Below, in pieces: positions 50,935 to 59,220 of a stretch of DNA of 64,000 bases (position 1 is the stretch's first letter; each line of letters opens with the position of its first letter). The stretch is from Actinocatenispora comari (lineage in GTDB: Bacteria; Actinomycetota; Actinomycetes; Mycobacteriales; Micromonosporaceae): NCBI RefSeq assembly GCF_017312725.1, contig NZ_BOPO01000045.1, positions 1 to 64,000 on the forward strand. The letters are read 5' to 3'. The notes under the pieces were generated by a model. That model made no database searches and was not told where the DNA came from. It saw only the letters and a program-made list of their open reading frames with translations. The position numbers and the translations under genes are program-made.

Positions 50935-52676
50935 TGCGAGTGATGGCGCAGGTCGGCATGGTGATGAACCTGGACAAGTGCATCGGCTGCCACACCTGCT
51001 CGGTGACCTGCAAGCAGACCTGGACCAACCGGGCCGGCATGGAGTACGTCTGGTTCAACAACGTGGAGACCCGGCCGGGGCTGGGGTACCCGCGCCGGTA
51101 CGAGGATCAGGAGAAGTTTCGTGGGGGCTGGGTGCGCACCGGCCGCGGGAAGCTGAAGCCGCGCTCCGGCGGGCGGTTCAAGCGGTTGCTGTCCATCTTC
51201 GCCAATCCGGTGCTGCCCAACATCTCCGACTACTACGAGCCCTGGACCTACGACTACGAGAAGCTCATCGACGCGCCGCTGGGCGACGACTTCCCGGTCG
51301 CCCGGCCGAAGTCGCTGCTGACCGGCGAGGACACCCAGATCACCTGGAGCGCCAACTGGGACGACGATCTGGGTGGCGCGCCGCAGCACGCACCGGACGA
51401 CCCGGTGCTGCAACGGATGCGGACCAAGGCGAACGAGGACGTGCGGCTGGAGTACGAGAAGGCGTTCATGTTCTACCTGCCGCGGATCTGCGAGCACTGC
51501 CTCAACCCGTCCTGCATGGCGTCCTGCCCGTCCGGCGCGATCTACAAGCGCACCGAGGACGGCATCGTCCTGGTCGACCAGGACCGCTGCCGGGGCTGGC
51601 GGATGTGCGTCACCGGCTGCCCGTACAAGAAGATCTACTTCAACCACCGCACCGGCAAGGCGGAGAAGTGCACGCTGTGCTATCCGCGGATCGAGGTCGG
51701 GTTGCCGACGGTGTGCTCGGAGACCTGCGTCGGCCGCCTGCGCTACCTCGGCCTGTTCCTGTACGACGCGGACCGGGTCGGCGAGGCCGCCGCCACCGAG
51801 GACGAGCAGCAGCTCTACCCCGCCCAGCTGGACCTGTTGCTGGACCCCGACGACGACGAGGTGATCGCGGCGGCCCGCCGGGACGGCATCCCGGAGGACT
51901 GGCTGGCCGCCGCGCGTCGCTCCCCGGTGTACCGGCTGGCGAAGACCTACCGGATCGCGCTGCCGCTGCATCCGGAGTTCCGCACCATGCCGATGGTCTG
52001 GTACGTGCCGCCGCTGTCGCCGGTGGTGGACGTGTTGTCCCGCACCGGGCACGACGGTGAGGACGCGGGCAACCTGTTCGGCGCGATCGACACCCTGCGC
52101 ATCCCGATCGGGTACCTGGCCGAGCTGTTCACCGCCGGCGACCCGGCACCGGTCGCCTCGGCGTTGCGCCGGCTCGCCGCGATGCGCTCGTACCTGCGGG
52201 CGGACAACCTGGGCGAGACCCCGGACGAGTCGATCCCCGCGGCGGTCGGGATGACCGGGGCACAGTTGCAGGAGATGTACAGGTTGCTCGCGGTCGCGAA
52301 GTACGAGGACCGCTACGTGATCCCGACCGCGCACGCCGAGCAGGCCGCGCAGCTGGACGAGCTGGGCTGCTCGCTGGAGACCGAGGGCGGCCCCGGCATG
52401 TACGGCTCGGGCCCGTTCGGCGAGGCCTCGGGCCGGCCGGTACCGGTGTCGATCGAGACGTTCCATGCGTTGCGGCAGCGGCAGGAGAGCGATGGACGCT
52501 CCGACACCGAACACCGCTACAACCTGCTCAACTGGGATGGTTCCGGCCGCCCGGAGGGCATGTTCCCAGCCCCGAGCGAGCCGCCCGCGGCCGTCGAACG
52601 TGGTGCTCCGGGCCCGGATCCGGGTGCCGGTCGGCCACCCGGCGGGCACGACGCGGGGGAGTCGGGCCGTGGCTGA
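50934..52676 (+). CDS. narH: Respiratory nitrate reductase, beta subunit
   Basis: 580-residue iron-sulfur subunit carrying electrons from NarI haems to NarG. Four clusters are visible: CIGCHTCSVTCK (~16-27), CEHCLNPSCMASCPSGAIYK (~184), CRGWRMCVTGCPYKK (~218; the Trp marks the [3Fe-4S] cluster) and CTLCYPRIEVGLPTVCSETC (~245). The C-terminal ~60 residues (GRPEGMFPAPSEPP onward) are Pro/Gly-rich and longer than in most homologues. ATG 50934 matches the start MRVMAQVGMVMNLDKCIGCH. It overlaps narJ by 8 bp. Confidence 0.97.
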   Translation: MRVMAQVGMVMNLDKCIGCHTCSVTCKQTWTNRAGMEYVWFNNVETRPGLGYPRRYEDQEKFRGGWVRTGRGKLKPRSGGRFKRLLSIFANPVLPNISDYYEPWTYDYEKLIDAPLGDDFPVARPKSLLTGEDTQITWSANWDDDLGGAPQHAPDDPVLQRMRTKANEDVRLEYEKAFMFYLPRICEHCLNPSCMASCPSGAIYKRTEDGIVLVDQDRCRGWRMCVTGCPYKKIYFNHRTGKAEKCTLCYPRIEVGLPTVCSETCVGRLRYLGLFLYDADRVGEAAATEDEQQLYPAQLDLLLDPDDDEVIAAARRDGIPEDWLAAARRSPVYRLAKTYRIALPLHPEFRTMPMVWYVPPLSPVVDVLSRTGHDGEDAGNLFGAIDTLRIPIGYLAELFTAGDPAPVASALRRLAAMRSYLRADNLGETPDESIPAAVGMTGAQLQEMYRLLAVAKYEDRYVIPTAHAEQAAQLDELGCSLETEGGPGMYGSGPFGEASGRPVPVSIETFHALRQRQESDGRSDTEHRYNLLNWDGSGRPEGMFPAPSEPPAAVERGAPGPDPGAGRPPGGHDAGESGRG

Positions 52677-53268
52677 CCGGGACCGTACCGTCTGGCAGGC
52701 GGGGGCGCTGCTGCTGTGCTATCCGGACCGCCGGCTGCGGGAACTGCTCCCGCTGTTGCGGGACGCGACCGCCGGCATCGCGCCGCTGGCCCGGTTCGTC
52801 GCCACGCTCGGCGCGACCCCACTGGCCGCGCTGCAGTCGTCCTATGTGGACACATTCGACTTCCGGAAGCGGTGCTGCCTCTACCTGACCTGGTACTCCG
52901 ACGGCGACACCCGGCGCCGCGGCGGCTCGCTCGCGGCGCTGAACCGGCGGTACGCGGCGCACGGGTTCGCCGTCGCGGCGGGGGAGCTGCCCGACTTCCT
53001 GCCCGCGGTGTGCGAGTTCGCCGCGCACGCGCCGGAAGGGGTGGGTCGCGAACTGCTGGTCGAGCACCGGGCCGGGTTGGCGCTGCTGCGGTTGGCGCTG
53101 ACCGACGCCGGCTCGCCGTACGCGGACGTGCTCACCGCGCTGTGCGACACGCTGCCCGGCGAGCAGCCCGCCGACCGGGCCGCCGCGCTGGCGCTGGCCC
53201 GTACCGGCCCGCCGACCGAGACCGTCGGCATCGACCTGCCACTCCAGCCGTACCAGAGGGGTACCTGA
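52669..53268 (+). CDS. narJ: Nitrate reductase molybdenum-cofactor assembly chaperone
   Basis: 199-residue TorD-type chaperone that holds NarG for cofactor insertion and is not part of the final enzyme. All-helical pattern with WQAGALLLCYPDRRLRELLP (~10-29), YVDTFDFRKRCCLYLTWYSDGDTRRRG (~60-86, the most conserved segment) and ELPDFLPAVCEFAAHAPE (~107). GTG 52669 is preceded by GGGGGAG and overlaps the narH end; its own stop overlaps narI's ATG (TGATG). Order and overlaps are those of a standard narGHJI operon. Confidence 0.95.
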   Translation: MADRDRTVWQAGALLLCYPDRRLRELLPLLRDATAGIAPLARFVATLGATPLAALQSSYVDTFDFRKRCCLYLTWYSDGDTRRRGGSLAALNRRYAAHGFAVAAGELPDFLPAVCEFAAHAPEGVGRELLVEHRAGLALLRLALTDAGSPYADVLTALCDTLPGEQPADRAAALALARTGPPTETVGIDLPLQPYQRGT

Positions 53269-54026
53269 TGGACATCGTGTTGTGGGCGGCGCTGCCGTAC
53301 CTGATGGTGGTGGTGCTGGTGGGCGGCACCATCTGGCGCTACCGCTACGACCAGTTCGGCTGGACCACCCGCTCGTCCCAGCTGTACGAGTCGCGGCTGC
53401 TGCGGTTCGCCTCGCCGCTGTTCCACTTCGGCCTGCTGTTCGTGGTGCTCGGTCACCTGATGGGCCTGGTGGTACCGCAGTCGTGGACCGCCGCGCTCGG
53501 GCTGTCCGAGAACGGCTACCACGCGCTGGCGCTCACCCTCGGCGGCGTCGCCGGCATCGGTACCCTCGCCGGGATCGTGCTGCTGATCGTGCGTCGCCGC
53601 ACCACCGGCCCGGTGTTCATGGCCACCACCCGCAACGACAAGGCGATGTACGTGGTGCTCGTCGCCGCGATCCTGGCCGGGCTGTGGGTGACGCTGGTGT
53701 TCAACGCGATCGAGCGGGCGTCGACCGGCGGCTACAACTACCGTGCCACGGTCGGGCCGTGGTTCCGGTCGCTGTTCTGGTTCCAGCCGGACGTCGGCAA
53801 GATGACCGCCGCGCCGGTCGACTACCGGATCCACACCCTGATCGGGATGCTGCTGCTGACGATCTTCCCGTTCACCCGGCTGGTGCACGCGTTCACCGCG
53901 CCGGTGCACTACCTGTTCCGGCCGTACCTGGTGTACCGGTCCCGGGACGCCGCCGGTCCGCGCGGTGCCGGTGCCTCGACCGCCCGCGCCTGGTCCCCGG
54001 TCGGTACCCGCGACCGCACCCGCTGA
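53268..54026 (+). CDS. narI: Respiratory nitrate reductase, gamma subunit
   Basis: 252-residue membrane cytochrome b that oxidises quinol and passes electrons to NarH. Five helices: LPYLMVVVLVGGTIWRYRYDQ (~9), FHFGLLFVVLGHLMGLVVP (~51; haem His), ALALTLGGVAGIGTLAGIVLL, AMYVVLVAAILAGLWVTLVF and HTLIGMLLLTIFPFTRLVHAF (~187; second His set). The ~30-residue C-terminus is basic. Last gene of the nar operon, 98 bp before ridA. Confidence 0.96.
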   Translation: MDIVLWAALPYLMVVVLVGGTIWRYRYDQFGWTTRSSQLYESRLLRFASPLFHFGLLFVVLGHLMGLVVPQSWTAALGLSENGYHALALTLGGVAGIGTLAGIVLLIVRRRTTGPVFMATTRNDKAMYVVLVAAILAGLWVTLVFNAIERASTGGYNYRATVGPWFRSLFWFQPDVGKMTAAPVDYRIHTLIGMLLLTIFPFTRLVHAFTAPVHYLFRPYLVYRSRDAAGPRGAGASTARAWSPVGTRDRTR

Positions 54027-54124
54027 CCGCAGCGCGGCGCCGGCAGGCTCGTGTCACGATCGGTGCGAGGTCGGTTCAGAATGGCGTGGCCGACAGTCCA
54101 CTCCGACCTCTCCAGGAGACGCTC

Positions 54125-54505
54125 GTGCCCAGAGTCGCCGTCGACACCCCGGAGGCCACCGCCGTCGGGCCGTACTCGCAGGCCATCGACACCGGTGACC
54201 TGGTGCTGCTGTCCGGGCAGACTCCGCTGGACCCCGACACCGGTGCCCTGGTGGAGGGCGGGATCGAGGCGCAGACCCGGCAGTGCCTCGCCAACCTCTT
54301 CGCGGTGCTCGCCGCGGCCGGGCTGTCGCCCGCCGCCGTGGTGAAGTGCACCGTGTACCTGACCGACATGGCCGACTTCGCGGCGATGAACGCGGAGTAC
54401 GCGCGGCACTTCGACCAGCCGTACCCGGCGCGCACCACCATCGGGGTCGCCGCGCTGCCGCTCGGAGCGGCGATCGAGATCGAGGTCATCGCCGAGAACA
54501 GCTGA
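54125..54505 (+). CDS. ridA: RidA-family (YjgF/YER057c/UK114) reactive-imine deaminase
   Basis: 126-residue trimeric RidA protein that hydrolyses 2-aminoacrylate and related imines. Family marks: AVGPYSQAIDTGDLVLLSGQTPLDPDTG (in two stretches, ~13-40), VVKCTVYLTDMADFAAMN (~75) and PARTTIGVAALPLGAAIEIEVIAEN (~100), with the catalytic Arg in PARTT. GTG 54125 follows CAGGAGAC. It may share a transcript with nar or have its own promoter in the 98-bp gap. A complete, ordinary member. Confidence 0.95.
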   Translation: MPRVAVDTPEATAVGPYSQAIDTGDLVLLSGQTPLDPDTGALVEGGIEAQTRQCLANLFAVLAAAGLSPAAVVKCTVYLTDMADFAAMNAEYARHFDQPYPARTTIGVAALPLGAAIEIEVIAENS

Positions 54506-54542
54506 GCGTACGGCCGGGGTCGCGCCGGTCGGGGTTCGCCGC

Positions 54543-54634
54543 AGGCCGGGCGAGGCAGGTCGCCGGGGCCGGGCGAGACAGGCCGCGCGGGCCGCGAGGC
54601 AGGTCGCTGCGGGCCGGGCGAGGCAGGTCACATA
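54543..54634. repeat. Imperfect 22-25-bp tandem repeat after ridA
   Basis: GGCCGGGCGAGrCAGGyC recurs about four times with small length changes, in the gap between ridA and the MFS promoter. No coding role. Confidence 0.6.
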
Positions 54635-54653
54635 GCCGGTTCGGCCGGAACGG

Positions 54654-54708
54654 TTGCCTGCCCAGACAGAGCTGTCTAGTGTCGGTATCTGATTAGACAG
54701 ACCTGTCT
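54654..54708 (+). promoter_or_regulatory. MFS promoter with two TetR-type operators
   Basis: -35 TTGCCT (54654-54659) and -10 TAGTGT (54677-54682) are 17 bp apart. Palindrome AGACAGAGCTGTCT (54664-54677) fills the spacer; AGACAGACCTGTCT (54695-54708) follows 31 bp on. Both fit AGACAGNNCTGTCT. A bound dimer on site 1 would block RNA polymerase. The regulator is probably the TetR protein at the end of the same operon. Confidence 0.72.
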
Positions 54709-54758
54709 GTTCGTGAACTGCCGCCGGCGGTCCGCGACCGGACCCTCCGGGGGAACCG

Positions 54759-56045
54759 ATGACCAGCGCGACCCTGTCCGACCTCCGCCGCCCCACCGGC
54801 ACGCGGCACCCGACCGCGGCGCTGCTGCTGCTCGCCTCGATCGTGGTCACCCTGCTCGCCGCCTCCGCGGCACCGACCCCGCTGTACGCGACGTATGCCG
54901 CGGAATGGCACTTCTCGCCGATCACCACGACCGTGGTGTTCGGCACCTACGCCCTCGCCGTACTGGTGTCGTTGCTGCTGCTCGGCCGCATCTCCGACCA
55001 TCTCGGCCGGCGCCCCGTCCTGCTCGTCTCGCTCGGGATCGCGGTCGTCGCGATGATCGTGTTCCTGACCGCCGGCAGCGTGCCCGCGCTGCTCGTCGCC
55101 CGGGCCGTGCAGGGCGTCGCGACCGGCGCCGCCATCGGTGCGGTCGGCGCCGGCATGCTCGACCTGCACAAGGAGCGCGGCGCGCTGGCCAACTCGGTCG
55201 CGCCCGGCGTCGGTACCGCCGTCGGGGTGGTCGGTTCGGCGGCCGTGGTCCAGTTCCTGCCGTTCCCGACCCACCTGATCTACCTGCTGCTCATCGCCGT
55301 GTACCTGGCCCAGGCGGTCGGTGTACTGCTGCTGCGGGAGACGGTGACCCGGGCGCCCGGCGCGCTGCGCAGCCTGCGCCCGGAACTGAGCCTGCCGCGC
55401 GCGACCCGCGGCGCGGTCGCGGTGGCCGCGCCGGTGCTGTTCGCGGTCTGGTCGCTGGTCGGCTTCTACGGCGCCCTCGCGCCGGGCATCGTCGCCGGCA
55501 TGGCCCACTCGCACGCCCCGCTGCTGGGCGGGCTGGGACTGTTCCTCGCCGCGGCCGTCGGCACCATCCCGGTGCTCGCGCTGCGCACCGTGCCCGCCCG
55601 TACCGTGCTCTACCTCGGGACCATCGGGCTGCTCGCCGGCATCGCGCTGGTGGTCGGCTCGGTGTCCGCCGGCTCCGCGGTCGGGTTCTTCGTCGGTACC
55701 GCCATCGCCGGGCTCGGCTTCGGCGCCGGCTTCCAGGGCGGCATCCGTACCGTGGTGCCGCTGGCCGCGCCGCACGAGCGCGCCGGCGTGCTGTCCCTGC
55801 TGTACATCGTCTGCTACCTGGGCATGGGCGGGCCGGCGGTGCTCGGCGGCATCCTCGCGGTACGGCTGGGCAGCCTGCCGGCCGCGGCCCGCGACTACGG
55901 CATCGGGGTGCTCGTCCTCGGTGCGCTCGCGCTCGCCGGCCTGCTGCTGCGCCGCCCGCGCCGAGCCGCGCCGGTGACGGAGCGTCCGCACGGGCGACCC
56001 GGGGCAGACTGCCCGCAAGCCCTGGCCGATCCGGTCCGGCAGTAG
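54759..56045 (+). CDS. MFS transporter, first gene of a TetR-regulated operon
   Basis: 428-residue MFS exporter with 12 helices. Motif A-like sequence LLLLGRISDHLGRRPVLLVS (~68-87) and helix 5 GAIGAVGAGMLDLHKERGALANSVAPGVGTAVG (antiporter-type motif C region) indicate a proton-coupled drug exporter. The ~25-residue C-terminal end is Arg/Pro-rich. ATG 54759 has CCGGGGGAA upstream. It lies 31 bp before the DUF427 gene and its promoter carries paired palindromes. Substrate unknown. Confidence 0.9.
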   Translation: MTSATLSDLRRPTGTRHPTAALLLLASIVVTLLAASAAPTPLYATYAAEWHFSPITTTVVFGTYALAVLVSLLLLGRISDHLGRRPVLLVSLGIAVVAMIVFLTAGSVPALLVARAVQGVATGAAIGAVGAGMLDLHKERGALANSVAPGVGTAVGVVGSAAVVQFLPFPTHLIYLLLIAVYLAQAVGVLLLRETVTRAPGALRSLRPELSLPRATRGAVAVAAPVLFAVWSLVGFYGALAPGIVAGMAHSHAPLLGGLGLFLAAAVGTIPVLALRTVPARTVLYLGTIGLLAGIALVVGSVSAGSAVGFFVGTAIAGLGFGAGFQGGIRTVVPLAAPHERAGVLSLLYIVCYLGMGGPAVLGGILAVRLGSLPAAARDYGIGVLVLGALALAGLLLRRPRRAAPVTERPHGRPGADCPQALADPVRQ

Positions 56046-56076
56046 CACGATCGAAGGTCGAGACGGAGGAGAGACG

Positions 56077-56448
56077 ATGGCACGCGAACGCAAGATTCCG
56101 GGGCCGGATCACCCGATCACGGTGACACCGTCGACCGCCCGGGTGGTGGTGCGGCTCGGCGACACGGTGCTCGCCGACACGACGGCGTCGGTCGAGTTGC
56201 GCGAGGCCGGCTACCCGCCGGTGCACTACCTGCCGCCGAACGCGCTGGACCCGGCGGTGCTGCGGCCGACCGACACCACGACGTACTGCCCGTACAAGGG
56301 CGAGGCGTCCTACTACACGCTGGCGGTGGACGGCGCCGAAGCGGTGGACGCGGTCTGGACGTACCGGACGCCGTACCCCGCGGTCGAGCAGATCGCCGGG
56401 CACCTGGCGTTCTATCCGAACAAGGTGGACATCACCGTCGAGCCGTGA
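56077..56448 (+). CDS. DUF427 domain protein
   Basis: 123-residue single-domain DUF427 protein. The characteristic segment TYCPYKGEASYYTL (~69-82) is present, along with HPITVTPSTARVVVRLGD at the start and AVEQIAGHLAFYPNKVDI at the end. The family is beta-rich with a conserved Cys; its function is not settled as far as I know. ATG 56077 follows GGAGGAGA. It lies between the MFS gene and the TetR gene, and probably shares their regulation. Confidence 0.93.
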   Translation: MARERKIPGPDHPITVTPSTARVVVRLGDTVLADTTASVELREAGYPPVHYLPPNALDPAVLRPTDTTTYCPYKGEASYYTLAVDGAEAVDAVWTYRTPYPAVEQIAGHLAFYPNKVDITVEP

Positions 56449-56520
56449 ATCGGCCGGCAGCGGGGTGGCCGAGCGGGGCGGGCCGCGGGAACATCGGGGT
56501 CGGGTACGGAGGTGGGTGCG

Positions 56521-57105
56521 ATGGCGACGAGGGCGGAGCAGGGCGCGGCACGGAAGCCGCCCCGGGAGCGGCTGCTCGCGGCGGCGAACGAGCTGTTCTA
56601 CGCCGAGGGCGTACACACCGTCGGCATCGACCGGATCATCGAGCGGGCCGGCGTCGCCAAGGCGTCGCTGTACAGCACGTTCGGCAGCAAGGACGAGCTG
56701 GTCCGGTCGTACCTGGCGGGCCGGCACGCGCGCATCGCCGACCGGGTCGCCGCCGCCATCGCGCGGCACGACACCCCGCGCGAGCAGATCCTCGCCATCT
56801 TCGACTCGCAGGCCGAGACCTGCGCCGCCCCGGGCTTCAACGGCTGCCCGTTCGTGGCCGCGAGCGCCGAGTCACCGCGCGGCGGCGTGGTCGAGGAGGA
56901 GACCGACCGGTACCGGGCGTGGCTGCGCGGCGTGTTCGCCGACCTGGCGGCGAGGGCCGGGGTGGCCGATCCGACGGCCGTCGCGCACGCCCTGCACGTC
57001 ATCTACGACGGTACGAGCGTCTCGGCCCGGATGGACCACGACGCGGCGACGGTGTCCCGCACCGCCCGCACCGCCGCGATCGCCCTCCTCGACGCGGCCA
57101 CCTGA
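56521..57105 (+). CDS. TetR-family regulator of the MFS-DUF427 operon
   Basis: 194-residue TetR protein of the YxaF/LmrA-like group. DNA-binding domain: PRERLLAAANELFYAEGVHTVGIDRIIERAGVAKASLYSTFGSKDELVRSYL (in stretches, ~17-68). AAPGFNGCPFVAASAE (~98) is the conserved GC-x-F segment of this group and DRYRAWLRGVFADLA follows. ATG 56521 has GGAGG 8 bases upstream; GTG 56512 is less likely. As the third gene of the operon, it probably binds the AGACAGNNCTGTCT sites at 54664 and 54695 and represses itself too. Confidence 0.9.
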   Translation: MATRAEQGAARKPPRERLLAAANELFYAEGVHTVGIDRIIERAGVAKASLYSTFGSKDELVRSYLAGRHARIADRVAAAIARHDTPREQILAIFDSQAETCAAPGFNGCPFVAASAESPRGGVVEEETDRYRAWLRGVFADLAARAGVADPTAVAHALHVIYDGTSVSARMDHDAATVSRTARTAAIALLDAAT

Positions 57106-57121
57106 CGCCGCCCGGCCGCGG

Positions 57122-59029
57122 TCACGCGGGTTCGGGGTCGGTGCCGATGGTGCGGATCATGGCGCGGGCCTTGGCGGTCTTGACCGCCGCGGTCAACGAC
57201 TCGATGTCGTAGGCGCCGTAGTGCCGGCGGCCGTTGATGAAGAACGTCGGGGTGCCGGAGACGCCGGACAGCTGCGCCGACTCGACGTCGTCGGCGACCC
57301 GGGACTGCACCCACCGGCCGCGCAGGTCGGCCTTGAACTTCTCCACGTCCAGTCCCAGCGTCTCGGCGTGCCGCAACAGGTCGGTCGGCCGCAACTCGTC
57401 CTGGTGGTCGAACAGCAGGTCGTGCATCGGCCAGAACGCGCCCTGCTTGCCGGCCGCCTCGGTCGCCTTCGCGGCGAGGTACGCGCGCGGGTGCACGTCG
57501 CGCAGCGGCAGGTGCCGCCACACGTACCGGATCTCGGCGTGCCCGGCGAGCAGGTCGCGCACCACCGGCTCGGCCTGCCCGCAGTACGGGCACTCGAAGT
57601 CGCCGTACTCGACGATGGTCACCGGCGAGGTCGCGGGCCCGCGCACGTGGTCCCGGTCGTCGGCGACCGGCACGGCGAGGTCGACCAGGGTCTCGCCGGT
57701 ACCGAGCAGGGCCCGGCTGCGGGGCAGCGGGGCGAGGCGCCCGGTCACCGCGAACACCGCCCAGGACAGCAGTGCCGCGCACAGCGCCGCGGACAGCACG
57801 CCGAGCTTCGCCTCGGCCAGCTGCTCGCCGTGGAACGCCAGCGTGGCGATCAGCAGCGACACGGTGAAGCCGATCCCGGCGATGGCGCCGCCGCCGGCGA
57901 TCGCGGCCCAGCCGACCGGCGGCTGCAGCCGGCCGCGGCTGATCCGGTTCGCCAGCCAGCTGACGCCGAGGATGCCGATCGGCTTGCCCAGCACGTACCC
58001 GAACAGGATGCCCAGCGTGATCGGCGAGGTGTACGCGGTGGCGAGAAACCCTCCGTTGATCGGGATGCCCGCGTTGGCCAGCGCGAACACCGGCACGATC
58101 AGGTAGCTGGTCCACGGGTGGAACAACTGCTGCAGCCGCTCGTTCGGTGACAGCGCGGCGGCGAGCCCGGCCCGGGCGGTACGAGCCAGTTCCGGCGTCG
58201 GCTGTTCCCGGAACGAGCGGAACAGGCCGGTGGCGCGTTCCAGGTCGTCGCTGGCGGGCGGGTACGCCGCGGTCAGCAGGCCGACGGCGAGCCCGGCGAC
58301 GACCGGTTCCACGTCCGCCGCCCGCAGCGCACCCCACACGACCAGCGCCAGTACGACGGTCACTACGCCCATGATCCGGCCGGCGATCGGCAGCCGCCGC
58401 AGCACCAGCAGCAGCACGAACGCGCCGATCGCGACCAGCACCGGTACCAGCGTGACGTGGCCGCTGTAGAAGAACGTGATGACGGCGAGCGCGACGAGGT
58501 CGTCGACCACCAGCACGGTGAGCAGGAACGCGCGGATCCGGTCCGGCAGCCGGCGGCCGACCAGCGCGAGCAGTCCGAGCGCGAACGCGGTGTCGGTCGA
58601 CATCGCCGCGCCCCAGCCGTGCACGGACGGCTGGCCGGCGTTGATCGCCAGGTAGATGACGATCGGTACGGCCATTCCGCCGAGCCCGGCGAGCAGCGGC
58701 AGCGTGATCCGCCGCCGGTCGCGCAGCTCGCCCATGTCGAACTCGCGCCGCGCCTCCAGCCCGACCACGAAGAAGAACAGCGCCATCAGGCCGCCGTTGA
58801 TCCACTCCCGCAGGCCCTGGGTGATGCCCATGTCGCCGAACCGGACCGCGAGCTCGGTGCCGAAGAACCGTTCGTACCCGGCGCCGTCGACGTTGGCCCA
58901 CAGCAGGGCCGCCACCGCGGCGACCACCAGTACGGTGGCGCTGCCCGACTCGGTCTGTAGGAAACTGCGCAGCGCGGTTTCCCGGTTCGTCCCGGCGCTG
59001 CGCGCAGACCAGCGCCCCGACTCGGTCAT
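57122..59029 (-). CDS. nhaA: NhaA Na+/H+ antiporter fused to a DsbA-like thioredoxin domain
   Basis: 635-residue fusion. Residues ~15-425 form Nha[42 protein letters not shown], and [20 protein letters not shown] with the Asp-Asp ion site; the end is [15 protein letters not shown]. After a linker a DsbA/thioredoxin domain (~450-625) has active-site CPYC at ~480 ([16 protein letters not shown]) and cis-Pro in [10 protein letters not shown] (~594). This fusion is known in actinobacteria. The role of the redox domain is not established; it may sense or protect against oxidants. ATG 59029 is used. Monocistronic. Confidence 0.92.
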   Translation of the reverse strand: MTESGRWSARSAGTNRETALRSFLQTESGSATVLVVAAVAALLWANVDGAGYERFFGTELAVRFGDMGITQGLREWINGGLMALFFFVVGLEARREFDMGELRDRRRITLPLLAGLGGMAVPIVIYLAINAGQPSVHGWGAAMSTDTAFALGLLALVGRRLPDRIRAFLLTVLVVDDLVALAVITFFYSGHVTLVPVLVAIGAFVLLLVLRRLPIAGRIMGVVTVVLALVVWGALRAADVEPVVAGLAVGLLTAAYPPASDDLERATGLFRSFREQPTPELARTARAGLAAALSPNERLQQLFHPWTSYLIVPVFALANAGIPINGGFLATAYTSPITLGILFGYVLGKPIGILGVSWLANRISRGRLQPPVGWAAIAGGGAIAGIGFTVSLLIATLAFHGEQLAEAKLGVLSAALCAALLSWAVFAVTGRLAPLPRSRALLGTGETLVDLAVPVADDRDHVRGPATSPVTIVEYGDFECPYCGQAEPVVRDLLAGHAEIRYVWRHLPLRDVHPRAYLAAKATEAAGKQGAFWPMHDLLFDHQDELRPTDLLRHAETLGLDVEKFKADLRGRWVQSRVADDVESAQLSGVSGTPTFFINGRRHYGAYDIESLTAAVKTAKARAMIRTIGTDPEPA

Positions 59030-59220
59030 CGTCTGGATCCGTTCGCGTGCACGTCCCCAGCCTGCCAACTCCGACCCGCCCCGCGGGCCCGATCGCCGCC
59101 GAACCTTCACCCAGATCACAGCCGGCGCGGACGGTGGTCGCGCACCGCCGCCGACCGGCTGCGGACCGTCCGGGCCGCCGCCGGCTTGCTGACATTCGCG
59201 TCTCGTCCGAGTCGGACTTG

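Noticed and set aside
47312-51061. 1,249-codon reverse reading frame opposite narG
   Set aside because: Antisense shadow of narG; no domain, no start signals.
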